Source: Nemertoderma westbladi
Taxonomy: Eukaryota; Xenacoelomorpha; Nemertodermatida; Nemertodermatidae
Reading direction: 5' to 3'
Assembly (NCBI GenBank): GCA_032718475.1
Contig: JAUCBJ010001205.1
Coordinates: forward strand, 1 to 46,540
Length of the DNA stretch: 46,540 nucleotides
Part shown: positions 11,240 to 21,494 of the stretch, piece by piece
How the letters are laid out: the number at the start of each line of letters is the position of its first letter
Numbering within the stretch: position 1 is the stretch's first letter
Program-made: the position numbers and the translations under genes
Notes under the pieces: model-generated
Told to the model about the DNA's origin: nothing
The model's input: only the letters and a program-made list of their open reading frames with translations
Databases searched by the model: none

Positions 11240-11650
11240 TGACCGATTTAGTGGGGGTAGACACCATCAAAACAAACGTAGAGCGAATAGTTCTTGAGAT
11301 ATCGCAGAAAATGTGAAGTCCGGCACAAGTCTACATTACCGCCTTGATGCAATATGGACAAATACACAAAAATGATACTTTGAATTATCTCAAGGAACCA
11401 ACAATAGACACATCACAGAAATGATCGATGTAGTGGGTGTAGACACCTTCAAAATAAGAGTAGAGTCATTAGTTCTTGAATTATTTTACAAAATGTCAAG
11501 ACTATGTGCATAAATTGATACTTGGTATTGAGTTGACCATTCCACACATTTTGTACAAAAACACTAATCAACTAATCAACTAGTCAACTAATCACTACTC
11601 TTTCATTTTGAAGGTGTCTGTATACACTAAATCAATCCGTTGCAGTGATG
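11240..11650. repeat. Three related units, two direct and one inverted
   Basis: Units containing TAGTGGG(G/T)GTAGACACC, a (T/C)CAAAA word and TTAGTTCTTGA occur near 11247-11300 and 11428-11480. An inverted relative (GAAGGTGTCTGTATACACTA, then AAATCAATCC) lies near 11610-11635. Between them is an ACTAATCA-type microsatellite at about 11562-11595. This looks like remnants of an inverted-repeat element. Confidence 0.55.
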
Positions 11651-11989
11651 TGCATATTTTTTATGCCTTAAGATAATTAGAAGTTAAATTTTTAGTGTAT
11701 TTGTCTATAAATCATCGATGTTCGCGGTATTTCAACTTTTCATAACGCGAGTTGAATATTTTTTGTATTTATTTAAAATGATTATTCCGATATCACTACT
11801 GGGTGCGGGACCATGGGTTTTGGGCACACTCAATGAACTGGGGGCGATTTATGGGCGAACATTGGGGCGACTTACAGGGTATGGGACTCATTTCATGTTT
11901 ATAAGGGCCAGGGGTGGGAGGCAAAATTAAGCAGTATTCAGGTTTGCCTGAGTACTATTAGGCCTAGCCAACTTCCTGCTGCCTGTAGA

Positions 11990-12850
11990 GGTGGATTTGG
12001 TAACTCGTTAGGTCTAAAGGACAAGGACTGCCCTTAGCAGTCCCTGGCCAACAGCAGTTATTACGAGCCTGAAAAGGACATCGGAAAGTCTGCTGCTTGT
12101 GTCAGGGATTTGCGATGGGAAACGACAGCCCCCTTAGCCAAGCCGTACTGGTTCTCGATGACTGATCCCTTCGGGGTTCGCGAGGGGTGGGACGGACACG
12201 CGAAAGGGCGGCCGACTAACAGAGGAAGGGTTTGACGAGGACTGCCCTTAGTGGTCTCTGGTCAACAGCAGTTATTACGAGCCTGAAAAGGACATCGGAA
12301 AGTCTGCTGCTTGTGCCAGGGATTTGCGATGGGAACCGACGACAGACCCCTTAGCCAAGCCGTACTGGTTCTCGATGATCGTTCCCTTCGGGGTTTGTGA
12401 GGGGTGGGACGGACACGCGACGGGGTCGAAAGACAGAGGACTGGACTACCGACTGTTCGGAGCAGTCTCTCGGCCGCCGAAGCGACTACGAGCCTGAATA
12501 AGGACTCGGAAAGCCTAGGTGGTTGGGTCTCTGCGATGAACCGACGGACCCCTAGCCAAGCCGTACTGGTTCTCAATGATCGTTCCCTTCGGGGCTCGTG
12601 AGGGGTGGGACGGACACGTGAACGGGTCCACCGACACGACATACTCCTAGCCAAGCCATACTGGTTCTCGATGACCGATCCCTTCGGGGTTCGAGAGGGG
12701 TGGTACGGATACGCGACAGAGTCTACCGACTGGACCGACCCTTAGACAAGCCGTACTGGTTCTCGATGATCGTTACCTTCGGGGTTCGTGAGGGGTGGGA
12801 CGGACACGCGACAGGGTCGACCGACACCGACACTACGGCACCAAGACTAG
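11990..12850 (+). repeat. GC-rich tandem repeat, 95-bp core and about 210-bp higher-order units
   Basis: The core AAGCCGTACTGGTTCTC (AAGCCATACTGG in one copy) starts at 12140, 12357, 12558, 12653 and 12748. Spacings are 217, 201, 95 and 95 bp. The core continues as a CCCTTCGGGGTTCG hairpin-like motif and GAGGGGTGGGACGGACACG. The longer units also share CAGCAGTTATTACGAGCCTG. The spacings are not multiples of three and the frame changes between units, so long open frames on both strands are by-products. It lies directly upstream of the second BEL/Pao element and may be its leader or an independent satellite. Confidence 0.85.
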
Positions 12851-13405
12851 GACCGAGGGAAAATCTGGGGAACATTAGTTAGGTTAAAATTTGAGCGAAC
12901 AGTGGGTAATAAATAATTTACTGTAGGGATTTATATTGTTGTGTATTATTATTGTGAATAATTTGGTGTATATTGGTTTGGGGAAGCCCAATTTATTCTC
13001 AATCAAGGTTCAACTGTAGGGAAGTTACATTAAAGCGTATATCCAACCAATGCAGCTTTTTCTCAACCGCAATCTTGCATTTAAGAACATTCCTTCTCCA
13101 CAATCAATATCCGGTGACTGGCCGGGATTCCGTGGTCTGTAAAATTCCGCCTCCAGCATCGGCGTTTTCCCCCATGGTGTCGGGAATAACGGCAACAAAA
13201 TTGAGAATAAAACGCGGCCAACTTCAACTGGTGGAAGTTGGGAATCCTACAATACTCTTCAAACTCTCTCCGTGCTTACCAGCACCCACTACGAGGAAAC
13301 TCTGGTATTTGAGTTAAGACAAAGTCGTGGTCTAATAAATCAACAAACTCGATCTAACCAACTCGTAGTCGGCAGATCACATATTTGGAGAGTTGTTAAC
13401 AGGGA

Positions 13406-13597
13406 ATGGAAGTATCGATCACACCCATTGATATAATCCAAGTTGAGCCAGGAATCTGGCACGTCGAGGTTGAAGTACAAGGAACGAACGTCGGACAATT
13501 CAGGATTACCGTTCGGGTGGTCCAGGCTGAGTACAACACCTACGAGGAACTATTTTACGACATCGCACATCTAGCTATCAACGAGGCGCTACAATGA
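13406..13597 (+). CDS. 63-aa ORF whose stop overlaps the gag start (ATGA)
   Basis: A true ATG opens a 63-residue frame that looks beta-strand rich (VEVEVQGTNVGQFRITVRVV). It has an acidic, helical C-terminus (YNTYEELFYDIAHLAI) and no Cys or membrane segment. Its TGA at 13595-13597 overlaps the next ATG at 13594, forming ATGA, the arrangement seen where a downstream ORF is reached by termination-reinitiation. I recognise no family. It may be a small leader ORF of the BEL element, part of an ancestral gag, or fortuitous. Its non-repetitive composition, similar to the adjacent gag frame, argues mildly for real coding. Confidence 0.4.
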   Translation: MEVSITPIDIIQVEPGIWHVEVEVQGTNVGQFRITVRVVQAEYNTYEELFYDIAHLAINEALQ

Positions 13598-13940
13598 CAA
13601 CGAATAACGTATCCGATACCGATGAGATGGACCACCACACAGATTCGGAAGCCGACGAGGTACCGAACGTCAAGAACATGGCCCGTCGAATAGGTGCTCT
13701 CAAAGGCGGAGTCACTCGAGCGTATCAACGTATAGAGAAACAACTCAAAGGAGTCGAAACCCCCCTCAACGAGATACAAACTCAGCTTCAGAGTATCCGA
13801 AGTATCTTACAACGATATTAGAGAATGATACAGGCCTCCGAGAACTCATCCCTGCCACTGACCAGGTAAATTACCCCAAATTGGAAGAACACGTTGCACG
13901 CCTAGACGAATTCCGCAAACAACACTGGAGGACCCTCAGC
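13594..13940 (+). pseudogene. Gag N-terminal coiled-coil remnant of the BEL/Pao element
   Basis: The ATG at 13594 opens an acidic leader, then RRIGALKGGVTRAYQRIEKQ, which resembles the start of BEL-type Gag proteins. The frame stops at 13821, but the -1/+2 register from about 13803 is open and gives a helical, heptad-like segment (KLEEHVARLDEFRKQHW) that fits as its continuation, implying a frameshift near 13800. That register then runs straight into pol. The capsid and zinc-knuckle parts of gag are therefore absent. Residue patterns rather than close matches support the call. Confidence 0.6.
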
Positions 13941-15670
13941 CTCGTGAGAGGCTACGAGGAACCGCTGTTGGATGTAAACCGCATCACCCTACTGATCGGA
14001 CTTGATACACCGGAATTACACATACCCACCGGAGACGTCGCCCGATCTATAAAGCAGGATGATGGCTTTTACGCTGAACGAACGATAATGGGATGGACAC
14101 TCTGCGGCATCAAGGAGGAGACTACTGACACCTATACATACCTTCCAAAATGTCAGATTAAAGAGAGTGCAACATCCGTGGGTTATTGCTCAGCTACCGA
14201 CATTGATGAGGATTTGTTTCTTGAGACGGAGAAAACCCAGCAAGAAATGACTAAATACTTTAATCTAGAGACCCAAGAGTTCGCTGAAAAGGACGAAAAC
14301 CCGTCCGAGGAGGATCAATATTGTATGGATGTCCTTGACCAGGCCACGTTCAAAGACGGACACTGGTGTTCACCCATGTTATGGAAGGACCCAAATAAAC
14401 CAATGGCAAATAACGCCAACATGGCCCTTAGGCGACTTAAGGGGATCCTACGCCGGCTGAATGACCAACCCGAGATAAAGGAGAAATATAATACTGTAAT
14501 CAAAGGATATCTCGAGGATGGATTAGCAGAAATGGTACCCCGGAATGAACTGCAAGGGGGTAACAGAACATATTATCTTCCAACCCACTATGTGGTAGAA
14601 GCCCGGAAGGGTGGTAAAATCCGAGTAGTTAATGATGCCGCCGCTATGTATCAAGGCGAATCCCTGAACAGCCAGCTTTACACGGGGCCCAACATATACA
14701 GTACACTCATTGGCGTGTTGATCAGGTTCAGGGAAAACTGGATAGCATTCACCTGCGACATTAAAGTCATGTTTCACCAGGTCCGTACGCTACCAAGAGA
14801 CTCAGACTGTCTACGTATACTATGGACGGATAAAACATTAACTCAACAGGAGATTAGTCAACTTACAATGAAGGATGTAGACGTGATGCACATGATCGTC
14901 AGGATCTTCGGCGCTAAGGACTCGCCGGTAGCATGTAGCGATATGCTGAAGAAAACGGCAACTATGTGCGAAAATGAGTTCCCTCCAACCGTCATAGAAA
15001 CCATCCGACGATGCTTCTACGTGGACGACGGATGCGCCGGCGCAGATAATGTCGACGAGGCATATCGGCTAGCAATGGGGATGGTAGAATGTTTAAAGAA
15101 AGGAGGTTTTCCGCTCGTGAAGTTCAGATCCCATGACAAGAAACTTATGGAAAAGTTTCCGGAGGACATCCGACTGGACAACAACAAAATGTATTCCGAG
15201 GATGCGGAACACCGTGTACTCGGTATTGAATGGGATATAGAATCGGACGAATTCATTTTCAAATATAACCCCCTACCCAAACCTATGACGAAAAGGGGAT
15301 GTTTGTCGATAAAAAGTGCAATATTCGACCCACTAAATTTCATATCTCCGGTAACCTTGGCCGGAATGAATCTGATTAAGGAAATGTGGATAGAAGGACT
15401 GGGATAGGATGAAGAACTCCCCCCACACCTCAGTGTCAAATGGAGAAAATGGACGGAACAGCTCGAACACCTACATCTTATGCGGATCCCTCGACCGTTC
15501 TTCATCGATAAACTACCCACCGATATCTTCCAGCTCCATACCTTCTCGGATGCTTCGAATACCGGAATCGGCGTAGTCACCTTCTTAAGAAGACTAAGCA
15601 ACGATGGAAATGGCGATACGAGCTTCTTATTTTCTAAAGCTAAGACAGTATCCGGGGAATTCATAGCAAC
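13941..15670 (+). pseudogene. pol: BEL/Pao pol: protease end, reverse transcriptase, start of RNase H
   Basis: The frame opens with a late peptidase-like segment (RITLLIGLDTPEL, then MGWTLCG). It continues through an RT with GESLNSQLYTGPN, CDIKVMFHQV and the catalytic YVDD, and the A17-type region RGCLSIKSAIFDPLNFISPV. A TAG at 15405-15407 interrupts it; the same register continues on the far side to LHTFSDASNTGIGVVTF (RNase H strand 1) and FSKAKT, and loses homology after IATIPR. The TAG sits where a Trp is common in the family. The upstream junction with the gag coil is in frame, indicating a clean internal deletion of late gag and the first half of the protease. Confidence 0.85.
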
Positions 15671-15699
15671 GATTCCAAGGACTCGGGCAGGCACTATAA

Positions 15700-17277
15700 C
15701 GTCGCAACGATCACTCAACCAGCGGCGTCTTTACATCTGTTGATCGAGCGAACTTCATCAATGAGACGGCTCGTCCACCACGTTATAACCCTTCGCAATT
15801 TCCTACGGTGGAAAGACAACAAGCCGATAGTTCAACGGAGTATACAAGAACTCCTTATCGCGGAGAAGTGTATTGTTGGATATGTCCAGAGAGAAAGTTT
15901 CCCCGATGAGTGGGAACAACTCAGTGCGGGCAAGACCTTGAAACCGGACAGCCCAGTCTACCAACTGAGACCAATGATGGGAGAGAACGGACTGATCCGA
16001 CTGAATACCCGGATGGCAAACGCCCCGGTTGAATATGAGGTTAAATACCCGGCACTTCTGCCCGGAACATCGACACTAGCCAAGCTATTAATTCAACAGT
16101 GTCACGAGGAAAACTATCACGCAGGACAGAACTGGATTATAGCTAATATAAGACAAAGATATTGGATCACCCACATCCAGCCACTGATCCGGAAATGTTG
16201 AAACGTTGCTTTACCTGTAGAAGATATCTAGCGCCACCACTCACACAAAAGATGGCAGACTTACCAGCCACACGTCTACAGTCCGATTCCCCACCGTTCT
16301 ACGTCACTGGAGTGGACTGTTTCGGACCGTTTACGGTCATCGAGCGACGATCCAACATCAAATGCTGGGGAGCCATCTTTACCTGCCTTAGGTCTAGGGC
16401 AATCTACCTAGACATTGTGGTGAACCTTACACAACACGCATTCATCAACGCCCTGCGTCGGTTCGTGGCGAACAACGGGACATGTCGTCATATGTACTCC
16501 GATAACGGTACAAACTTTGTGGGAGGAGAAGGAGAACTTAGAGAGGCGATCGAGGGATGGTTTACCGAGGACACCGCATCCCAAGTCTGGAGGGACCACC
16601 ACATACAGTGGCACTTTCAAACACCCTTAGCACCCCACACGAGCGGGGTATGGGAGAAGCTGATCGACCTAGTAAAACGATCCATGCGCATCGCATTAGG
16701 ATGAGACACCCGGGTAACCCATGACACCCTCCGCACAACATTCTGCGAGATCACGGCTACCTTGAACAACCGACCCATTGTCCCTATCCGCGACGACCCT
16801 ACAGACCTGGAACCTCTCACTCCTAACCACCTACTGGGAAGACCCAAAACCCATATTCTCCCAGAGATGATGTTTCCGGATCCCGACGATATCGCAAGAC
16901 ATACTAACTGGAAGAAGGCCCAAGCGTTGGCAGCGCATTGGTGGAGAATCTGGGCCCAGGAGTACCTCATAAGCCTCCGGACCAGGAGGAAGTGGAACAA
17001 CACCTACAGGAATGTCGAAGTTGGCGACATGGTGCTGGTCAAAGAAGACCTCAAAGACCGCGTCCACTGGCCTGTGGCGCGAGTCGTGGCAATACAACCG
17101 AGCAAAGACGGACTTGCGAGGACTGTGACGATACGAACGGCAAAGGGCCACTACCAACGCCCTATCCAGAGGCTGTGCCTTCTCGAAGGCAATGATAGCG
17201 GTGACTCTACGAGAGGTGATAAGTTCCCTACTCCGGATCCTGCTGCAGACATTGGTGACAATTACAAACCCGTTTAA
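15700..17277 (+). pseudogene. pol: BEL/Pao pol: linker, integrase and DUF5641-like C-terminus
   Basis: From about 15715 a new register gives the linker helix (RTSSMRRLVHHVITLRNFL) and the first half of the integrase zinc site (HEENYHAGQ). A frameshift near 16165-16200 moves to the register carrying KRCFTCRRY, VDCFGP, SDNGTNF and SGVWEKLI, so the zinc ligands and the D-D-E triad are all still recognisable. A TGA at 16702-16704 interrupts it. The rest (LTPNHLLGRPK, then RPIQRLCLLE) is the DUF5641-like tail and ends at a TAA. The loss of most of RNase H just upstream rules out function in this copy. Confidence 0.87.
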
Positions 17278-17567
17278 ACCCTTCTCATCCTGTTGACAAA
17301 CTCTTTTAAACTGTGATTTATCGACAATGAAAATGGACCCCCCTTAAACCAACTGTAACCACGCAATGGTATTTGTGTTTCCTCGTGTGTTATGTGGAGT
17401 CCAGCGTCACCCTGCAGATGTTTCGACTGACACAGGGTCGTTTATGTATTGTTTGCCCTGAATTTGGTCATTGGGACCAACGATATTGGATTATTGGAAA
17501 TGGTAAAGATTTGAAGTGGAATTCATTGTATCCATTGTAGTATGTTATGTTGTTATGTGTGCAGTTC

Positions 17568-17965
17568 GGGGCGTAGGCGGTGTAACTAGTCCAGCTGTAG
17601 ATCCTGGATTGCCGCGCAACACCCTATCCCGTTATTCTGGTGGGTCCATGGTGCATCCACATGACTTCGACGATAGAGGTTTTATGTTTCTCAGTCGCGT
17701 TATTCTGGTGGGACCGTTGCGTGGATTTTGGGGTGTAGGCGGTGTAACTAGTCCAGCTGTAGATCCCAGAATGTTGCGTAACCCTATCCCACATGACTTC
17801 GTCGGCTGAGCTTTATGTTGTTGGGAGTGTTATTCTGGTGGGTCCCTGGTGCATTCCACGTGACTTCACTTCCAGCGTCTTCATTGTCCGTTACGTGTGC
17901 AGTTTGGGGCGTAGGCGGTGTAACTAGCCCAGCTGTAGATCCCAGATTGCCGCGTAACACCCCTT
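17568..17965 (+). repeat. Three-copy tandem repeat, period about 162-177 bp, after the BEL pol
   Basis: The block GTAGGCGGTGTAACTAG(T/C)CCAGCTGTAGATCC begins at 17572, 17734 and 17911. The units also share ATTCTGGTGGG, a short CATGACTTC-type box and GC-rich ends. The repeat lies 0.3 kb beyond the pol stop, in the expected 3' UTR/LTR region. Confidence 0.85.
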
Positions 17966-18488
17966 CCACAACGAAAATTTCCCAAAGAAGATGATTGAAT
18001 GTAGTTGGAAATGATGAAAAGGAACAGACAACTCTACTATAAACCGAATGATAACGCGTATGATGATGAAAATGTAATGATGCGCACCCTGGTGCTGCGC
18101 TTATAACAAATGATGATAGCCGGGGGGCTATAACCCCAATGATGATGTGGAAATAAATGTGAAATAAATATGATGAAATGTGGAACTAAATGATGAAATG
18201 TGTTGAAATAAACGAAATGTGATGAAATAATAATGAGAAAAGAAAAAAGACAAAAAAAAGTATAAAATATAAAAAGAAAAGAATTGGAAAAAAAGAAGAG
18301 GACATAAAAAGTCATAAAAACTGGTTGGATATTAATGTATAGCTATAGTAACTGTAAATGCTGAATGTATTAGCAATAAGATGATAGATGCCTATATAGC
18401 AATGTTATTTAATAAACTGAATTAAAAATAAACTGAATTATTCTGCAATCACTATAGTTTCAGACTTTCTGGATTTATAATTAACTGA
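17966..18488. other. A-rich low-complexity stretch
   Basis: Degenerate GATGAAATG/AAATAAA units make up about 18110-18300, and AATAAACTGAATTA is repeated near 18410-18440. A minus-strand open frame at 18037-18315 is a translation of this low-complexity DNA. I see no gene. Confidence 0.6.
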
Positions 18489-19250
18489 TATAATTTTGCA
18501 ACGGACATAATTGTAAATTTGGACCCAAATCGCCAAATTATCGGCGAATTACGTAATACGATAGATCTACTGGAATATCCACAACCTGGATCCCCTAACT
18601 TTGATAAAAACTGGAGCACCCTGATAAACGAGAATGTGCGAGTCGTCAAATTCTGCGGGCGAGAGGGACCGGATTCCCGGAATCTACGAGCCCTCCGGTT
18701 GGCCGATGCTAGTACGAGATTGAAAAGAACTCGGAACGCAAAGGCTACCGGAGGGGATGAGTTGTCTTATTGGGAAACGTTTCGGCAAAGCGTCTACAGA
18801 TCCCGATGTTTAATATATGACAACGAGGGAAACGCGACGCCCACCTCGAAAGCGATGACGTTGGCACGATGTCAAAGTTTCGTCGACGACAAGAGTATGT
18901 ACCTCGCCCACTGGGGAAACCTGTCGGAGTGTACGGCGACGCTACGAGAGGAACGTATATCGATCATCCAGAATCGCGACGACTACCAGGAAAAGTACGG
19001 GGCGAAAGAATACGGTCGATCCTTGGTCGTCGTCCTCGGAACCCTGGACGGTTTGGTATTGGTGTGTCGAATATTTCCGACACCCAGACAGGAAGTGCAG
19101 GCAGCCAGAGCGATCTGGTTACTACCTCCGGAAATCCAAAAGATCCTCTTCGACTTCGACTTGGTGATTATTATTTATTATTGCTGGTTGTTGTTCGTCG
19201 TTGCTCATTGTTGCTCGTTATTGCTCATTGATGCTCGTTGTGCATTTTAG
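18489..19250 (+). CDS. Unidentified ORF downstream of the second BEL element, no 5' ATG
   Basis: The frame is open from 18489, with no ATG near its start, so it is either 5'-truncated or an exon. It encodes a mixed-composition segment of about 225 residues, with WSTLINENVRVVKFCGREGP near the start, GDELSYWETFRQSVYRSRC in the middle and EVQAARAIWLLPPEIQKIL near the end. The last 30 residues translate a degenerate 10-bp TTGCTCATTG/TTGCTCGTTA repeat and are not protein-like. I recognise no family. Its place after a BEL pol parallels the gag-like ORF at 5061, but it shows no Cys/His knuckle. Confidence 0.35.
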   Translation, partial: YNFATDIIVNLDPNRQIIGELRNTIDLLEYPQPGSPNFDKNWSTLINENVRVVKFCGREGPDSRNLRALRLADASTRLKRTRNAKATGGDELSYWETFRQSVYRSRCLIYDNEGNATPTSKAMTLARCQSFVDDKSMYLAHWGNLSECTATLREERISIIQNRDDYQEKYGAKEYGRSLVVVLGTLDGLVLVCRIFPTPRQEVQAARAIWLLPPEIQKILFDFDLVIIIYYCWLLFVVAHCCSLLLIDARCAF

Positions 19251-19403
19251 CACTTACCCCACGGTTACATTGGTTATTTTTCCTCTAGCCAATCGTACGT
19301 TAAATCAAATTTCCCGCATTGAGTTTTAATAATCAATGTTACAGTAGTTATTACTAGATAATTAAAAAAATGATGTTGAGCAATTTAAAAATTTCTTGTT
19401 TCT

Positions 19404-20534
19404 TTACTGGTGGAGACCAGGGTTGGTAACTTTACCCAAGAACAATAGAATATCGTATTTTTTATCCCTGATAGCGAACAGAAAAGGCCGAGTGAGTTCG
19501 AAAGGAGGTGGTCCCATTGCACGGCACTTCTTCAGCATAACAACAGCCGTAGCAGCAGCAGCTTCTGACCCCTCTTCATTAACTAACACAAAGGTTTTAT
19601 GTAAAACAGCACCGACAACTAGATCTCTGGCGCCAGTCACTCCAGATAGATCACAAAGCTCTTCCGAAAACAGATGTGGCATCCCCATAGCAGTAAGTGT
19701 ATCCTTCAAACTGAAAGAATCTTCCAGTTTAAATTTCGGTATACGAACATCTAATTCGATCTTCCTAAACCCTTTGAACACCTCAGCTAACCATTCGCTG
19801 TTCAGTTTGGCTTCGATGTCTGAAATTTTGCGATGTGGCAATATAAATACCATAGAGAGATCCTCTCCTTTGTATGGCATTTCCATCGCATAGACTTCTT
19901 TGCTACGAAATACAATAAACTTATCCAACATATACATAAACATCGCATCGACTTCTTCTTTGGTTTCTGTAATGAATTTTCCTTGGTAAGTTTTCTTAGG
20001 ATCGAATTGTGTTACCCAATCTCCTTTGAAATACAAAGCATTTACCAGAACCAATCTGGTCAGAGAATTGAGAACACCCTCATCAATTAGATCCTTTATC
20101 CTATCTTTCGTCATGGATTCCACCCAGTTATTGATCTGTATTCGAACATCATTGAAAGATGTCTTAAAGTCGACTTTCTCTAACTCAGACCCGTATTGTT
20201 CTTTGGTCAGCGCTAAAAATTCATCTTTAAATGGGAATTCTTCTTGCGCAAACAACTTATTAGCCCCATCGAGAGTGTACGGCTTCTTATCTCTATAAAG
20301 ATAAGTTTGCAATGAATGAATAGCTTTATGTATGTCATCATCCTTTACGTCCGTGTAATGGAGAACACTTCTCATCTGTTCTTTAGTTTCTCCTCCAGCG
20401 CCCCCATAAGTCATGGATAATGCAGTAATTAGACTTACAGGACTGATGAGAATGTTGGAATCAGATCGGCCCTTTACAATTTCCTTGTACAAATCGATGG
20501 CAAAGCTGTTGGTTGATAGACTAACGCAATCCAT
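19404..20534 (-). CDS. Serpin, intronless ORF, basic reactive-centre loop (copy 1)
   Basis: The protein is 376 aa from the ATG at 20534; an upstream GTG is not a eukaryotic start. It has a full serpin fold length, ISPVSLITALSMTYGGAGG near residues 30-48, NALYFKGDWVTQFD, the inhibitory hinge EEGSEAAAATA at residues 320-330, and the C-terminal PFLF...LLFLGKVTNP signature. The small-residue hinge predicts an inhibitor of serine or cysteine proteases by the suicide-substrate mechanism. The loop after the hinge reads VVMLKKCRAM, which places Lys, Cys or Arg around P2-P2' and suggests a trypsin-like target. There is no N-terminal signal peptide, as in clade B serpins, so it is probably intracellular. 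TTTTATTGTGCTAG just upstream of the ATG could be a 5'-UTR splice acceptor. It is a tandem paralogue of the gene at 23912-25039. Confidence 0.95.
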   Translation of the reverse strand: MDCVSLSTNSFAIDLYKEIVKGRSDSNILISPVSLITALSMTYGGAGGETKEQMRSVLHYTDVKDDDIHKAIHSLQTYLYRDKKPYTLDGANKLFAQEEFPFKDEFLALTKEQYGSELEKVDFKTSFNDVRIQINNWVESMTKDRIKDLIDEGVLNSLTRLVLVNALYFKGDWVTQFDPKKTYQGKFITETKEEVDAMFMYMLDKFIVFRSKEVYAMEMPYKGEDLSMVFILPHRKISDIEAKLNSEWLAEVFKGFRKIELDVRIPKFKLEDSFSLKDTLTAMGMPHLFSEELCDLSGVTGARDLVVGAVLHKTFVLVNEEGSEAAAATAVVMLKKCRAMGPPPFELTRPFLFAIRDKKYDILLFLGKVTNPGLHQ

Positions 20535-20838
20535 TGCTAGCACAATAAAACTATTAAATCAATATTATATTTTTTATATCAAGATTAATCAAAAGTTATT
20601 ATAACTGTATTATTTGTACCACACTACATTATCATATGAAACACCATTCAGAATCAATATTGTAATGTATGGCCTGCACCAGCAATCTGATACAATGTCG
20701 TCGATTGGGTGATATTAAAACATAAATTAAAAAATTAACATTCTAGTTTAATCATGTATTAAATAACTTATAAACTTTCTGGCTTCAACATAACTACTAC
20801 TACTACTATGATCGGCATGCTGCATTGCAGCTGCATTT

Positions 20839-21177
20839 TTAAGAATGCTGTGCCGGCTTGTCGACAAAATTGCGCCGCCACAACTCCCTATCACCCATGA
20901 CATTTGCTAGATCATCCGCATCTTCAAGGCCAGTCTCCTTTAAGATGCGTCTCAAGAAAGTCATGGGCTGCCCACCATGCTTATTCACTCCATGAGGCTG
21001 CCAAAGTACAAGATTATGCACTGGCTGGTCCTCACGGCGAAAGCAATGTCCTGCAAAGCGGAGGCGATTTTGTTCTAGGGTCAAGCTTGGGGGAACCAAT
21101 GAGACACCTCCAATGTTATATAGTGTCTGGTTGGAGATGTGTGCATTGTACTTGACACAATGTACCCGGCGTAGCAT
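20839..21177 (-). pseudogene. LINE C-terminal domain
   Basis: It ends in LRFAGHCFRREDQPVHNLVL, then HGGQPMTF, and GDRELWRRNFV, a C-terminal block common to RTE-like and related LINEs of invertebrates. A near-identical block lies at 40979-41150 on the plus strand. Confidence 0.85.
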
Positions 21178-21494
21178 TCTTGTGAATGTGCCATCCAGAG
21201 ATTTGGTGTCCTCAGCAGTTAGAGCCCAGCATGGACTCCCATAGAGGAGTACTGGAACTACTGCTGCTCTAAATAATCGGACCTTAAGTTTCCGATTAAT
21301 TCTCGGTGACTTTCAAATCCTGGAAAGCCTATTCAAGGCTGCCCATGCCTTTCCCTTACGTACTCGAAGGTCCTCACCTGACTTCCGGATCCATGATCCC
21401 AGGTAACAGAAGTCGTCCACATGCTCAAGCATACCATCCTTTGAGCTTTTGCTCATCCGACCAGAGACTTGCTGAGGACTTTCAAAGTTAACTG

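Larger units (their letters stand above)
13406..17277 (+). mobile_element. Decayed BEL/Pao LTR retrotransposon, internal region
   Basis: In order it holds a 63-aa ORF, a gag N-terminal coil, the pol protease/RT, a trace of RNase H, the integrase and a DUF5641-like end. Breaks are: a frameshift near 13800, a gag-to-pol internal deletion, a TAG at 15405-15407, loss of most of RNase H with a frameshift near 15670-15740, a frameshift near 16165-16200, and a TGA at 16702-16704. It is on the same strand as the first BEL pol but is a different, strongly diverged lineage. I could not find matching LTRs on the two sides. Confidence 0.88.

Noticed and set aside
12262-12882. Several open frames on both strands (12262-12654 minus; 12404-12601 and 12700-12882 plus)
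   Set aside because: They all lie in the GC-rich tandem repeat, where stops are rare by composition, and the register changes between units.
12973-13317. 114-aa frame upstream of the BEL element
   Set aside because: It begins with TTG, not ATG, and has no family resemblance. It may be leader sequence of the element.
18037-18315. Phe-rich minus-strand frame resembling a membrane protein
   Set aside because: It is the translation of an A-rich GATGAAATG/AAATAAA low-complexity tract.
19404-20543. Serpin starts nine bases further upstream (20543 and 25048)
   Set aside because: Those codons are GTG. The in-frame ATG at 20534 and 25039 is the only plausible eukaryotic start.
19396-20604. Plus-strand frames over the serpins, for example 19396-19893 and 23769-24398
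   Set aside because: They are antisense shadows of the serpin genes and recur identically in both copies.
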